Source of the DNA: Calditrichota bacterium
GTDB taxonomy: Bacteria; Calditrichota; Calditrichia; RBG-13-44-9; J075
Length of the DNA stretch: 26,464 bases
Direction: 5' to 3'
Assembly (NCBI GenBank): GCA_024275555.1
Contig: JAJRYW010000485.1
Location: forward strand, 1-26,464
The notes under the pieces were generated by a model. That model worked only from the letters and a program-made list of their open reading frames with translations, was not told the DNA's origin and did no database searches. Below are positions 6,690-14,892 of this stretch, piece after piece; positions within the stretch are counted from its first letter, which is position 1, and each line of letters opens with the position of its first letter. A program made the position numbers and the translations under genes.

Positions 6690-8855
6690 ATGAAAAAAAC
6701 CAGTAGTTCGATCAATAAATCTGCGGAGCAATCGCTTTCCGCTTCTGCCCACCCCTGGGCCGCTATTATTGGCAATCCCAATTCCGGCAAAACCGCTATA
6801 TTCAATAACCTTACCGGGGCCAATCACAAAGTAGGCAACTATCCCGGTGTGACGGTGGAGAAAAAGACCGGCTGGCTGAAAGGCTCGGCGATCTTGCTTC
6901 ATGATCTCCCCGGCACCTATAGCCTCAGCGCCAAGAGCATGGATGAGAAGGTGGTCGTCGATACGGTGCAGGCCTGGCGCAACCCGGCCTGCCGGCCGAT
7001 GGCGGTCATTGTGGTGGTCGACGCCACCAACCTCTCCCGGAACCTCTTCCTTACCCTGCAAATTCTGGAATGGGGGATTCCCACCATCGTGGTGTTGAAC
7101 ATGATGGATGAAGCGCGGCGAAAGGGCGTCCATATCGACGCCGAGGGATTGCAGGCCGAACTCCACGCCTTTGCGGTTATCCCGGCCTCGGCAAAGACCG
7201 GGGAAGGGATGCGCCTTTTAATTGAAAAGCTGAAGGAGCTTAAAAACCATCCCCATACACGAGCGGTGCCGGTAAAATTAAGCATAAAACCCGCCTGGCA
7301 GGAAGCCCTGCAGCCGCTGGAACAACTGTTGGCCGGGTTCCGCTCCCGCCTGTTCCACAACCCCCTGGTAGACGCCATCCGCTTGCTGCCCAATGCGGAG
7401 TATATTGACTACCTGGAGCCTTACCTGGAAGACTGGGAAATTGAAAAACTCAAGCTTGCCGTCGAGGAATGCCGCAAGACTTGCCGCGAAAGAAATATCC
7501 CCTATCGCACTATCGAGTCGTCCGCCCGCTATAACTACATCGATACGAGGCTCTCCGACTTTTTCTCCACCGAAGTGGTGGAAAAGCGTTCCCTGAGCGA
7601 GCGGGTGGATGCGGTGGTCAGCCACAGTATTGGCGGCCCGGTTATTCTGCTGCTGATTCTCGGCTTCATATTCAATGCCATTTTTTCCTGGGCGGAATAT
7701 CCGATGGGCTGGATTGAGGGTGCGGTGGCTTTTACCGCGCAGATGCTGGGAGAATGGCTCCCCGCCGGTATTTTTAAAGACCTCGTCATCAACGGTATTG
7801 TGGCCGGGGTCGGAAACGTGATTGTCTTCTTCCCCCAGATTGTACTGCTGATCTTTTTCCTGAGTTTATTGGAAGACAGCGGTTATATGGCCCGGATGGC
7901 CTTCATCCTGGATAAACTGATGAGCAAGATCGGCCTGCACGGGAAATCGGTGCTGCCGATGCTGAGCGGCTTTGCCTGCGCCATCCCGGCCATTATGGCC
8001 AGCCGCACCGTGGAAAACTGGCGCGACCGGCTGGTAACCATTATGCTGATCCCCCTGATGAGCTGCAGCGCCCGCTTGCCGGTCTATGTGCTGCTGATCT
8101 CCGCTTTTGTACCCAAGCAAACTGTGCTGGGGTTTATCCAGCTCCAGGGGTTGGTGCTGATGGCTATGTACTTCCTGGGCTTTTTCACGGCGGTGATTAT
8201 TGCCCTGGTGGTAAAGAATTTTGTTCCGGAGCGCAATGTCTCTCATTTTATTATGGAGTTGCCCCCGTACCGCACTCCCATGCTCAAATCGATCTGGTGG
8301 AAAGTGTATGATTCCGGGAAACTTTTTTTAACCAATGCGGGTTCCATTATCCTGGCTCTCTCGATTGTGCTATGGTTTCTGGCTTCCTATCCCAGGCCTG
8401 CCGAGGAGGCCCACCTGACCGGCAAAGAGCGGGTGGAGCAGAGCTACGCCGGGCAATTGGGGCGCCTGGTGGAGCCGGTAATCGCCCCGCTGGGATTTGA
8501 CTGGAAGGTCGGTGTGGGGCTGATTGCTTCCTTTGCCGCTCGCGAAGTGCTGGTGAGCACCTTTGCCACGATCTACAATATCGAAGAGGACAATGACAAA
8601 AACCTTACCCCGTTAATCACCGCGATGCGCAATGACCGCAAAGCCGACGGGACGCCGGTGTTTACCACCCTGGTTGCCTTGTCCTTATTGGTGTATTTTG
8701 TCTACGCCGCCCAGTGTATGGCTACCTTTGCCATTGTGAAAAGGGAAACCAATAGCTGGCGCTGGCCGATTATTATGATCGTTTACATGACTACCCTGGC
8801 TTACCTGGCTTCCTTGCTGGTTTACCAGGGCGGAAAACTATTGGGGTTTGCATAG
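6690..8855 (+). CDS. feoB: FeoB, GTP-dependent ferrous iron transporter
   Basis: A 721-residue inner-membrane Fe(II) transporter with an N-terminal G-protein domain. GTPase motifs are complete: G1 GNPNSGKT at 28-35, the Thr-containing G2 region near GNYPGVTVE, G3 DLPG at 72-75, G4 NMMD at 137-140 and G5 SAKTG at 167-171. Residues 210-300 form the helical guanine-nucleotide dissociation/linker region. From about 310 on there are multiple transmembrane helices with the two nucleoside-recognition (Gate) repeats, including SGFACAIPAIMASR and the later FAAREVLVSTFATIY. Length is normal. The start is preceded by GCAGGCGG. It lies in the regulator-feoA-feoB operon and abuts the next small gene with no gap. 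Nothing is truncated. Confidence 0.97.
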   Translation: MKKTSSSINKSAEQSLSASAHPWAAIIGNPNSGKTAIFNNLTGANHKVGNYPGVTVEKKTGWLKGSAILLHDLPGTYSLSAKSMDEKVVVDTVQAWRNPACRPMAVIVVVDATNLSRNLFLTLQILEWGIPTIVVLNMMDEARRKGVHIDAEGLQAELHAFAVIPASAKTGEGMRLLIEKLKELKNHPHTRAVPVKLSIKPAWQEALQPLEQLLAGFRSRLFHNPLVDAIRLLPNAEYIDYLEPYLEDWEIEKLKLAVEECRKTCRERNIPYRTIESSARYNYIDTRLSDFFSTEVVEKRSLSERVDAVVSHSIGGPVILLLILGFIFNAIFSWAEYPMGWIEGAVAFTAQMLGEWLPAGIFKDLVINGIVAGVGNVIVFFPQIVLLIFFLSLLEDSGYMARMAFILDKLMSKIGLHGKSVLPMLSGFACAIPAIMASRTVENWRDRLVTIMLIPLMSCSARLPVYVLLISAFVPKQTVLGFIQLQGLVLMAMYFLGFFTAVIIALVVKNFVPERNVSHFIMELPPYRTPMLKSIWWKVYDSGKLFLTNAGSIILALSIVLWFLASYPRPAEEAHLTGKERVEQSYAGQLGRLVEPVIAPLGFDWKVGVGLIASFAAREVLVSTFATIYNIEEDNDKNLTPLITAMRNDRKADGTPVFTTLVALSLLVYFVYAAQCMATFAIVKRETNSWRWPIIMIVYMTTLAYLASLLVYQGGKLLGFA

Positions 8856-9020
8856 ATGGAAAATGTGCTGGTTATGGCGCTGGCTGCCGCCGCTTTGATA
8901 TATATCATCCGCCGGGTGCGTGCAACTCTTACCCAGGGCGAGGAAGAGAGCAACTGCTCTAAATGCGCTGCCAACCGGATTGCCAAAATACCGCCGAAAC
9001 AATTTCTTCCCAAGTCTTAA
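8856..9020 (+). CDS. FeoB-associated Cys-rich membrane protein, 54 residues
   Basis: Its ATG directly follows the feoB stop codon, so translation is very likely coupled. Residues 2-18 are hydrophobic (ENVLVMALAAAALIYII) and form one transmembrane helix, followed by RR and a basic/acidic cytosolic tail with a CSKC motif at 34-37. Single-helix proteins with a CxxC tail immediately after feoB match the FeoB-associated Cys-rich family; they are thought to help FeoB function, but their precise role is not established. The ribosome binding site would lie inside the last feoB codons. It is easily missed because it is so short. Confidence 0.8.
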   Translation: MENVLVMALAAAALIYIIRRVRATLTQGEEESNCSKCAANRIAKIPPKQFLPKS

Positions 9021-9064
9021 ACTAAACTGTCGGATGTGGCGATTTTACCGGAAAGGCAAATGGG

Positions 9065-10657
9065 ATGAAATGGCTTTTTGAAAAATCACGCTGGATTCAC
9101 AAGTATATCGGGTTGGCCCTGATTCTGTTCCTGATGTGGATGAGCATCACCGGTGTGGTGATGAACCATCCCGATCTTATTGCCGGCGTCTCGGTTCCCG
9201 GGTGGTTAGTCCCTCCCCAGTACCCCATCAAGAACTGGAATCGCAGCGCTATTACCCGGGTTATCTATTCCCAAAAGGACCCCCGGGTGGTTTTTGCCGC
9301 CGGAAAGCAGGGCGTCTGGCGCTCGACGGACGGCGGGCGCACCTTTGAACCCTTTATGGAAGGCTTGCCGGAATCCCGCTATTACCGCAAAACCAATCAC
9401 CTCTTTTTAAAAGAAGGCGGTTCGGATATTCTGCTGGCCGCCACCCAGTATGGCCTCTACCGGCGTGATCTCTCCGGGGGGGAATGGCGCCGGGTAGCGT
9501 TGTCGGAAGAACCCGGGCCGGTTAAAAAAATACTGGTGGTGCGGGACACGCTCTGGGTGCTGAGCGAGTCGCACCTGTTCGTCGCCCGGGATTCGGCTTA
9601 CACGGTTTTTCAGCAGCGCGCCCTGGAACGCCCCGCCGAAGAACATACCGTTACCCTGGTGCGCCTGTTCTTTGATCTGCATGACGGCAAAGTGTGGGGG
9701 TTGCCCGGCAAATTGCTGTTTGACCTGACCGGGATCATCCTGTTTTTCCTGAATATCTCGGCTTTCTATAGCTGGTACTACCCCTGGAAACGCCGCCGGA
9801 ATTCTCAAAACACGGTGCGGCGTTCCTCCTCGCGCCTGCGTCGCCTCTTTAAGTGGTTTTTGCGTTATCATCTCAAGCTGGGTATTTGGACCGCCGCGAT
9901 CTTGTTCATTATGGGCGCCACCGGTATGTTTATGCGTCCCCCTTTGCTGGCGGTGCTGGCCAATAAGCAGATTGCCCGAGCCTGGTACCCCGGCCCGCTT
10001 CCGGCAAATCCCTGGGATAAAAAAATCCAGAACGCTCTTTATGATGCCCAGGAAGACCGGGTGATCATTGCTGCCGTGGATGGACTGTGGAGTGCGCCGG
10101 CCTCGCTCAAAGAACCGTTCCGCAAACTGGAGTTAGATGTGCCCATCTTTGTGATGGGAGCGACCGTGTTTGAACCGTACGGAGCGGGCGGCTACCTGGT
10201 CGGGTCTTTCAACGGACTGTACCATTGGGAGCGGGCTACCGGCCATTCGGTAGATATGCTTACCGGAAAAGTTGCCCGGGAGGTCTCCCCGGTGCGCCCG
10301 GCTGAGAAAATGATTACCGCCTACATCACCACCCCGGAGGGCCGGCGGTTTATCAATACCCATGAGCAGGGTATTCTGCCGCTCGGGGAAGGAGAGCGGG
10401 GGGCGCTGTTCCAAATGCCGCCGCAGTTGCTTCGCGATTACCGGATGCCGCTCTGGAACTACCTGTTCGAAATCCACAACGGGCGATTCTTCAAAGACGT
10501 CATCGGAAAATGGTATATCCTCCTGGTTCCCCTGGGCTCGTTGCTGTTTGTGCTGATCACCCTGTCCGGTGTTTATGATTGGCTTTACTTAAATGTTCTC
10601 CGAAAGAAACCCGCCGCACCCCGGTCGCGGCGACATTCCAAAGGAATTACAGTATGA
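9065..10657 (+). CDS. PepSY-associated transmembrane protein
   Basis: A 530-residue inner-membrane protein of the PepSY-TM (iron-regulated membrane protein/PiuB-like) type. About four helices are seen, near residues 14-33, 220-240, 276-294 and 478-500, with large outside loops between helices 1-2 and 3-4. Membrane-adjacent His residues at 12 (WIHKYIGL), 35 (MNHP), in RYHLKLGIW and in FEIHNGRFF are typical and could bind haem. The first loop contains a WRSTDGGRTF segment resembling a BNR/Asp-box repeat, and the second has similar blade-like pieces. The gene lies 44 bp after the FeoB-associated gene and overlaps the next gene by 4 bp. Family members are often found with siderophore or iron genes; a ferric-reductase role is plausible but not shown. 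Confidence 0.85.
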   Translation: MKWLFEKSRWIHKYIGLALILFLMWMSITGVVMNHPDLIAGVSVPGWLVPPQYPIKNWNRSAITRVIYSQKDPRVVFAAGKQGVWRSTDGGRTFEPFMEGLPESRYYRKTNHLFLKEGGSDILLAATQYGLYRRDLSGGEWRRVALSEEPGPVKKILVVRDTLWVLSESHLFVARDSAYTVFQQRALERPAEEHTVTLVRLFFDLHDGKVWGLPGKLLFDLTGIILFFLNISAFYSWYYPWKRRRNSQNTVRRSSSRLRRLFKWFLRYHLKLGIWTAAILFIMGATGMFMRPPLLAVLANKQIARAWYPGPLPANPWDKKIQNALYDAQEDRVIIAAVDGLWSAPASLKEPFRKLELDVPIFVMGATVFEPYGAGGYLVGSFNGLYHWERATGHSVDMLTGKVAREVSPVRPAEKMITAYITTPEGRRFINTHEQGILPLGEGERGALFQMPPQLLRDYRMPLWNYLFEIHNGRFFKDVIGKWYILLVPLGSLLFVLITLSGVYDWLYLNVLRKKPAAPRSRRHSKGITV

Positions 10658-11001
10658 TGGCGCTTCGTTTACTCCCGGTAATTATTGCTGATTTGATCTT
10701 CGCCGCCCATTTTATCCGCTTTTACGGGATCTACCCGGCCCTGCTGATTGTGCTGCTGCTGGGAACCCTCCTGGTGCGTAAAAACGTGGTGCGGATTGGC
10801 TGGCAGATTTTTCTGTTCATCGCCAGTTTGATCTGGGTGCAGATTTCTTTTCAACTGGTGCAAACCCGGATAGTCCTGGAAATGCCCTGGACGAGACTGG
10901 CCATTATCATGGCGGCGGTTACCCTGTTCACTCTTTTAACCGCTCTCTGGCTGGAAACGCCCCGGCTGAAGGCCTATTTTAAAAAAGCTTCGCCGGAATG
11001 A
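10654..11001 (+). CDS. Small four-helix membrane protein linked to PepSY-TM protein
   Basis: A 115-residue hydrophobic protein with four predicted helices (about 4-22, 27-43, 48-66 and 82-102) and a basic C-terminus. The ATG at 10654 overlaps the PepSY-TM stop in an ATGA, with AAGGAATT upstream; a longer in-frame start at 10579 would run through PepSY-TM coding sequence and is rejected. The family is not recognised. The coupling suggests a subunit of, or partner to, the PepSY-TM protein. A short CCGGAA/TTCCGG stem follows just after the stop, without a clear T-run. Confidence 0.8.
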   Translation: MMALRLLPVIIADLIFAAHFIRFYGIYPALLIVLLLGTLLVRKNVVRIGWQIFLFIASLIWVQISFQLVQTRIVLEMPWTRLAIIMAAVTLFTLLTALWLETPRLKAYFKKASPE

Positions 11002-11063
11002 CGCCCGTTCCGGGGGGAAGGTTGGCGGTCTCTGAATGTTTCTATTAGATGACCGTTCAGTTG

Positions 11064-11711
11064 TCATAATTTTTTAGCAACCAGCACTTCGGAGGGGATG
11101 CCGTAGGAAACAATGACATTGTGATGCAGAATTTCCCATTCTGGTTCCGGCAAATATTTAAGTACTGAAATCGGGCGGCAACCCCCGACAAGGGTCGGTT
11201 TGAGTCTGTATAAAAACGACCAGGTATGTTCAACCATGCGCGAAACAACCGATACCCCATGCGACAAGCTTATCAAACAAATATAGCCGCCGGTTACGAG
11301 TATCCGTTGCGCCTCACTTAAAACCCTTTTAATATCCTGTTCTGCTAAGAGATCAAGCACGTATGTGCAGATAACTCGATCGTAGCAGTTGCTTTTCTCG
11401 GGCAATTCAGGGGCGCCGTCGGTGCTGTATATTCTGACACGATCATGGAATTCTGTGAGTTTATCCGCAGATAGTTTTACCATAGTATCGCTGATATCAA
11501 CACCGACATAATGAGTCTCCGGTTTACTGTAATCGGAAAGCAATAGCTGTGCGACCTTTCCTGTGCCGCAGCCAAATTCAAAAATACTGTTTGCAGAGGT
11601 GAAATCGCCGTGCTCCAGCAGATCACGAATGGCGATTTTTTCGTAGAATTGTTTGTCCTGCTTTTTACCAAACGCATCGTAAAATTTTTTGGCCTCGGGA
11701 TAGGAAAGCAT
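11064..11711 (-). CDS. Class I SAM-dependent methyltransferase
   Basis: A 215-residue methyltransferase. Motif I is FEFGCGTGK at 44-52, and the acidic residue that binds the ribose of S-adenosylmethionine is Asp72 in VGVDIS. A later TDGAPELP segment and CTYVLDLLAEQD at the end of strand 4 fit the UbiE/methyltransferase-11 fold. The substrate cannot be told. AAGGA lies upstream of the ATG. It is the first minus-strand gene after the iron block and marks the start of a run of minus-strand genes that continues into the TA array. The 11712-11924 spacer has no convincing gene. Confidence 0.9.
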   Translation of the reverse strand: MLSYPEAKKFYDAFGKKQDKQFYEKIAIRDLLEHGDFTSANSIFEFGCGTGKVAQLLLSDYSKPETHYVGVDISDTMVKLSADKLTEFHDRVRIYSTDGAPELPEKSNCYDRVICTYVLDLLAEQDIKRVLSEAQRILVTGGYICLISLSHGVSVVSRMVEHTWSFLYRLKPTLVGGCRPISVLKYLPEPEWEILHHNVIVSYGIPSEVLVAKKL

Positions 11712-11924
11712 ATTTTCTTTTCCTTAACGATTGCTACAGCCGGATACTGACCTTGTTGGGCGCTCGTTCAATTTAATTCTTTACGTTGCCGAATTCAACA
11801 AACTTCCGGTTGGGCGGAGCAATGTTGGTTTATCTGCGGACGTGGGCGGTGCAACTATTCTCCGGATAAGGCCGGCCGGTGCGGCGATGGTTTGTGATTT
11901 GGTAAGGAAATAAAGATGCTCTGC

Positions 11925-12116
11925 TTATTCTTTATCTTTTACTGCTTTATAATAAATACATAGTCTGCATTTATCTTTCCCCCTTTTCTCCATAATTTCT
12001 AAAGCGGGGTGACTGCATAACGTTTCCGGAACTTCCCAGCATCGCGTGTCGCCTTTATGGCCGTATAATACACAATCTTTTTTATCGCAACTTAAATACT
12101 CGTAGCATTTTTCCAT
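11925..12116 (-). CDS. Two-CW domain protein (small Cys-rich)
   Basis: A 63-residue protein with seven Cys at 4, 10, 15, 26, 34, 50 and 53. The KCYEYLSCDKKDC start, the RCW at 25-27 and the final KCRLCIYYK match the small two-CW family, whose function is unknown but which should bind metal through these Cys. The ATG at 12116 is preferred to the one 21 bp upstream because AAGGA lies just before it. It is the last recognisable single-copy gene before the repeat/TA array. Confidence 0.8.
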   Translation of the reverse strand: MEKCYEYLSCDKKDCVLYGHKGDTRCWEVPETLCSHPALEIMEKRGKDKCRLCIYYKAVKDKE

Positions 12117-12426
12117 ATTTGTTTCCTTATATGTCAACGGCGAAGTCTCATCGCGGCATCAATAGCTCGATAAACGATAGAGGCGCTGCTTCAAGTGCAT
12201 CGTATCGCTTTGCTGCTTTATATATTTCGGCAATTGTCAGTGGCAGATTAATTTGAATCGTTTAATTCGGTTTTATTCCGGAGGAGGGTTTATGTTTTTG
12301 TAACCATTCGGTTTAAGTACTGCCCAAAACCGTTGATCCTTTTATATTACCCGGGCCGTATCTTAAAGTTGATTCAATTTTTCCTTAGGAGTACATGCGG
12401 TCCGACTTTTTAAAAAAACTTCAGTG
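12117..12426. other. Gene-poor spacer with a possible decayed reading frame
   Basis: No intact gene is seen. On the minus strand, 12120-12258 reads as coding-like sequence (AEIYKAAKRYDALEAA) and then, after a frame change, VYRAIDAAMRLRR followed by a stop. This looks like the C-terminus of a frameshifted gene, but no family can be assigned. The rest is AT-rich and featureless. Confidence 0.3.
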
Positions 12427-12541
12427 CATGAGCAGGGCGGCGCATTATCTGCCCAGGGCGCTGCCCCGTTGTTGGCGTAGGTGTTGCTAATCCAGTCATC
12501 CACCACGCATTGGAGGTTAAAGGTTTTCCGGGGCGGGCGGG
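12427..12541 (-). pseudogene. DNRLRE-domain repeat copy A (truncated)
   Basis: About 115 bp homologous to copies B-D. On the minus strand it encodes the FNLQCVVDDWIS part of a DNRLRE/CBM96-like domain and then reads into GGCGCCGCCCTG, the edge of the palindromic insert seen in full in copies C-E. The part beyond the insert is absent. The copy lies 15 bp downstream of the first PIN toxin stop. Confidence 0.8.
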
Positions 12542-12556
12542 AATTGGTTGAATAAT

Positions 12557-12946
12557 TCAGTTCCAGATTACCGTCAGCTTATCCACTTGTTGGAAAGATT
12601 TATCGCTGGAAATAATTGGTATATCTAAATAGCGGGCGCTCGCGATAATCAAACGGTCATGAAGTTCGGTAAATCGTATTTGGCTGGCAGTAATCAGGAT
12701 TTCCGGAGTAAGGTCGATCAGTTGGTAGTTTGAGGCTTTTTGGATTCTTCGAATAGTTTTGTCGAACGGTATTTGAATCCGCTGTTTTTCGGACAGATAC
12801 ATTATTTCCATTAATGAAACGACGGAAATGATTGCCTCACTATTTCCATTTTCAATTTCGATCAATGCTTGTTTGGCAGCCTGACCAATTTTGGGAATAC
12901 CGGCAAAATGTCGAATAATGGTAACCGTATCCAAAAGATAAATCAT
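12557..12946 (-). CDS. PIN-domain ribonuclease toxin (VapC family), TA module 1
   Basis: A 129-residue PIN protein, expected to be a Mg-dependent endoribonuclease cutting tRNA or another RNA. The acidic active site is complete: Asp6 (LLDTVT), Glu47 (SLMEIM), Asp97 (ELHDRLI) and Asp115 (ISSDKSF). The ATG lies 1 bp after the antitoxin stop, so the two genes are co-translated. The gene is clearly AT-richer than the iron block. DNRLRE repeat fragments lie on both sides of the module (A after it, B before it). Confidence 0.9.
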   Translation of the reverse strand: MIYLLDTVTIIRHFAGIPKIGQAAKQALIEIENGNSEAIISVVSLMEIMYLSEKQRIQIPFDKTIRRIQKASNYQLIDLTPEILITASQIRFTELHDRLIIASARYLDIPIISSDKSFQQVDKLTVIWN

Positions 12947-12947
12947 G

Positions 12948-13196
12948 TTACAAGGCGCGGCCAGCTATAGTGTCTTCCAACTCTTGCCGGGTTTCTTTTA
13001 ACGCCTGCTCCAGGTTTTCAATTTGCTCAAACCCCTTGTTCTTCCAGATACCTTCTAATTTTAAGGGGGCGCTGGAAGCAGAGGCTTTATTTGCCGCTCC
13101 AATAATTTCTTCGATCAGTTTTAGCTGCTTTTCAGGAAGATGGGCAAGCTGTCGACGAATTCGAAATTGGCGAAGTTGCTTGGTTGATTTGCTCAT
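12948..13196 (-). CDS. Antitoxin partner of PIN toxin, TA module 1
   Basis: An 82-residue, highly charged protein directly upstream of the PIN toxin. The N-terminal 35 residues are basic and helical (RQFRIRRQLAHLPEKQ). The C-terminal half, LEGIWKNKGFEQIENLEQAL, resembles the toxin-binding tail found in antitoxins paired with PIN toxins. AAAGG precedes the ATG. No classical DNA-binding motif is obvious. The call rests on size, order and the tail motif. Confidence 0.75.
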   Translation of the reverse strand: MSKSTKQLRQFRIRRQLAHLPEKQLKLIEEIIGAANKASASSAPLKLEGIWKNKGFEQIENLEQALKETRQELEDTIAGRAL

Positions 13197-13489
13197 TCTT
13201 TACCTTTTCATGTTTGCGAATGGAATCAAAATCCAGGGCAAGATAAAAATGAAAAAACAAAATGACAACTTAAAATTCGCGGCCCCTCGACTGAGGCCGG
13301 AATTATGTGTAATTTTACGAAAGGAAGAAAAGAGACTGGCAACCGCAAGCTTTATGCTTATGGTGAATTAGCGTAGGCGTTACCGAGGTATAAGCCTGCG
13401 CCTAACACCGGTAAAAAACCATCTTAATTTTACACAAAAAAATGGACACAATCCCCACTTTGTGCTGGTGTGTCTTCATTTTTCTTTCC
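13197..13489. other. Spacer between TA module 1 and repeat B
   Basis: No gene is supported. A 40-codon plus-strand frame (13249-13371) has no ribosome binding site. An imperfect inverted repeat, TAGGC...GCCTGCGCCTAA, lies at about 13365-13406 with one bulge. Confidence 0.4.
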
Positions 13490-13694
13490 CCGAGGAGCGC
13501 ATGCGCAGGTCGTCAACGCCTATGTCTTCGTTGTCTGCCCAGAGCACTACGCCGTTGTTGGCGTAGGCGCCGCTAATCCAGTCATCCACTACGCATTGGA
13601 GGTTAAAGGTTTTCCGGAGCGGGCGGGTTGCGGTGTAGAGCACCTGGTTGGCGTAATCGGTCTCCAAAAAGTTCCAAGAGTCACTCAATAGCAT
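13490..13694 (-). pseudogene. DNRLRE-domain repeat copy B (uninterrupted reading frame)
   Basis: This is the only copy without the palindromic insert, and it shows what the repeat is. On the minus strand it reads LETDYANQVLYTATRPLRKT, then FNLQCVVDDWISGAYANNG and VVLWADNEDIGVDDLRMRSS without a stop. The hydrophobic-DDW-G-NNG-LxA-DDLRxxSS pattern is that of the C-terminal half of DNRLRE/CBM96-like domains found in secreted proteins. Homology ends after RMRSS; the EYSDVNLRPYLEVEYS end seen in D and E is missing. It has no start signal and no rest of the protein, so it is a fragment and not a gene. Confidence 0.75.
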
Positions 13695-13718
13695 GAACTA
13701 ATCGAAAACTATCGTGAT

Positions 13719-14144
13719 TTATTCAGGTAATGGTTTTATGAACTGTTTATAAAAAGATTTAGGCGTGATTGCAGGTATAGGACTTTTCTTAAAGTGCTTG
13801 ACATTGCGAGTAATGATATAATCAGAGTTGCATACTCGGGCTGCCGCAACCTGCAGGGCGTCTTCGAAATCGGCCATTGGCAATCCCAGGGCATAGACAG
13901 CATCTTCGGTCCCTGCGGCAGCAATGGCCACAAATTGTAATAAATCCCGGATAAATTCTTTTGCTGCCTTGTTGGTATTGGGTGAAGAGACCAGGTAATA
14001 AAAGTTCGCGATGGAATGCCAGGCGATATACGATTTAAAGCGACGTTGTTGGGCAGCATCCAAAATTTGTGCAGAGTACCGCGCATGGGGCGCCCGGTTC
14101 AGCGCAACGTCAATCAACACATCCGTGTCAATCAAAGCGTTCAT
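13719..14144 (-). CDS. PIN-domain toxin, TA module 2
   Basis: A 141-residue PIN protein. Active-site acidic residues are Asp6/Asp8 (LIDTDVLIDV) and Asp92 to Asp95 (MADFEDALQ), with ITRNVKHFK near 112-120 as the last conserved segment. The start chosen is the ATG at 14144, which overlaps the antitoxin stop in an ATGA; a longer frame from 14216 runs through the antitoxin and is rejected. It is expected to be an endoribonuclease held inactive by the upstream antitoxin. Repeat B follows its stop after 24 bp. Confidence 0.9.
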   Translation of the reverse strand: MNALIDTDVLIDVALNRAPHARYSAQILDAAQQRRFKSYIAWHSIANFYYLVSSPNTNKAAKEFIRDLLQFVAIAAAGTEDAVYALGLPMADFEDALQVAAARVCNSDYIITRNVKHFKKSPIPAITPKSFYKQFIKPLPE

Positions 14145-14365
14145 AGCTGGTAGCGTTTTGACAATTTTTGATAACGGGTATCGTCTTTTGCTGCCGTGGT
14201 AAAACGCCCCTGCCATTTTTCCGAGAATGAAGTTTGCTCCTTTTCAATCTCCTCTCTAAGCAGTGATTCTACCAACTCGGAAACTGATTTGCCCATTTTT
14301 CTGGCGTAACGCTTTGCCAGGGGAACGATACCTTCATCGATGGTCAGGTTAATCTTGGCTTTCAT
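14141..14365 (-). CDS. DUF6364-like ribbon-helix-helix antitoxin, TA module 2
   Basis: A 74-residue protein beginning KAKINLTIDEGIVPLAKRYA and continuing RKMGKSVSELVESLL, the beta strand-helix-helix of DUF6364-type antitoxins, followed by a charged, toxin-binding tail. AAAGGAG precedes the ATG at 14365. The frame is open a further 55 codons upstream into repeat C (EYSDVNLRPY is readable), but that extension is repeat sequence that happens to be in frame and is not included. A 4-bp overlap couples it to the PIN toxin. Confidence 0.85.
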   Translation of the reverse strand: MKAKINLTIDEGIVPLAKRYARKMGKSVSELVESLLREEIEKEQTSFSEKWQGRFTTAAKDDTRYQKLSKRYQL

Positions 14366-14455
14366 GTTGCTCCTTTTGTTCACATGCGCACTGGTTCTTC
14401 GAATAATACGCATTCTTAATGGCTTATGCAAGAATTCGCTGATGACGATTTTCAT

Positions 14456-14802
14456 GCTCAGCGGGGGAGAGAATATTCCACCTTCACAATAGGGTCGCAA
14501 GTTTACATCGCTGTATTCCGAGGAGCGCATGCGCAGGTCGTCAGCGCCGATATCCTCCCTTCGACGGGCCTTACGGTGTGAGCGTTCGACTGAGCCTTCG
14601 GCGTGAGCTCAGTCGAACGCTCACGCCGAAGGCTCAGTCGAACGCTCAGGGCGGCGCGTTATTTGCCCAGGGCACTATCCCGTTGTTGGCGTAGGCGTTG
14701 CTAATCCAGTCATCCACCACGCATTGGAGGTTAAAGGTTTTCCATACCGGGCGGGCAGCGGTGTAGAGCACCTGCTCGGCGTAATCGGTTTCAAAATCCG
14801 CC
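14456..14802 (-). pseudogene. DNRLRE-domain repeat copy C, interrupted by a 101-bp palindromic insert
   Basis: The longest copy. On the minus strand it reads DYAEQVLYTAARPVWKTF, then NLQCVVDDWIS and NAYANNG, then enters the insert (14557-14657), whose first codons give a TGA stop. Past the insert the frame resumes with LRMRSSEYSDVNLRPY and then frameshifts by an indel before the expected domain end. The copy lies upstream of TA module 2 and downstream of the small membrane gene. Confidence 0.8.
14557..14657. repeat. 101-bp insert with 30-bp perfect inverted repeats
   Basis: Bounded by CCCTTCGAC on the left and GGGCGGCGC on the right. Arms 14579-14608 and 14619-14648 are exact reverse complements over 30 bp, with a 10-nt spacer, so the insert can form a very stable hairpin. 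Shorter versions at the same codon are 75 bp in copy D (16199-16273, 15-bp arms 16210-16224/16235-16249) and 50 bp in copy E (17351-17400, no long arms). Confidence 0.9.
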
Positions 14803-14816
14803 CCGGAGCCGGGGCG
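14799..14816. repeat. GC-rich perfect hairpin at the edge of repeat C
   Basis: CGCCCCGG and CCGGGGCG are perfect arms around AG, followed by CTAC. On the minus strand it reads GTAGCGCCCCGG-CT-CCGGGG, sharing the GTAGCG lead of the hairpin at 15160-15185, so it is likely to be a member of the same hairpin family. Confidence 0.6.
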
Positions 14817-14892
14817 CTACTAAAATTTCAGTGCGCGACATTAACAAAGTTATGAGTATTGAATTAAGTGTTGAAATTTTTTTGCAGTTAAA

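Noticed and set aside
11731..11913. 60-codon plus-strand frame after the methyltransferase
   Set aside because: No start signal and no protein-like pattern; it probably overlaps only the promoter region of the minus-strand methyltransferase gene.
13249..13371. 40-codon plus-strand frame between TA1 and repeat B
   Set aside because: No ribosome binding site, no recognised family, opposite strand to all neighbours.
13365..13406. Integron attC-like site (GCCTAAC near an inverted repeat)
   Set aside because: The boxes are in the wrong relative order for attC (TTAG...CCTAAC instead of RYYYAAC...GTTRRRY), no partner box lies at suitable distance, the other junctions lack it, and no integrase gene is in the window.
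14366..14530. N-terminal extension of the TA2 antitoxin by 55 residues
   Set aside because: The extension is repeat C sequence that is open in frame by chance; AAAGGAG sits directly before the internal ATG at 14365, where family similarity begins.
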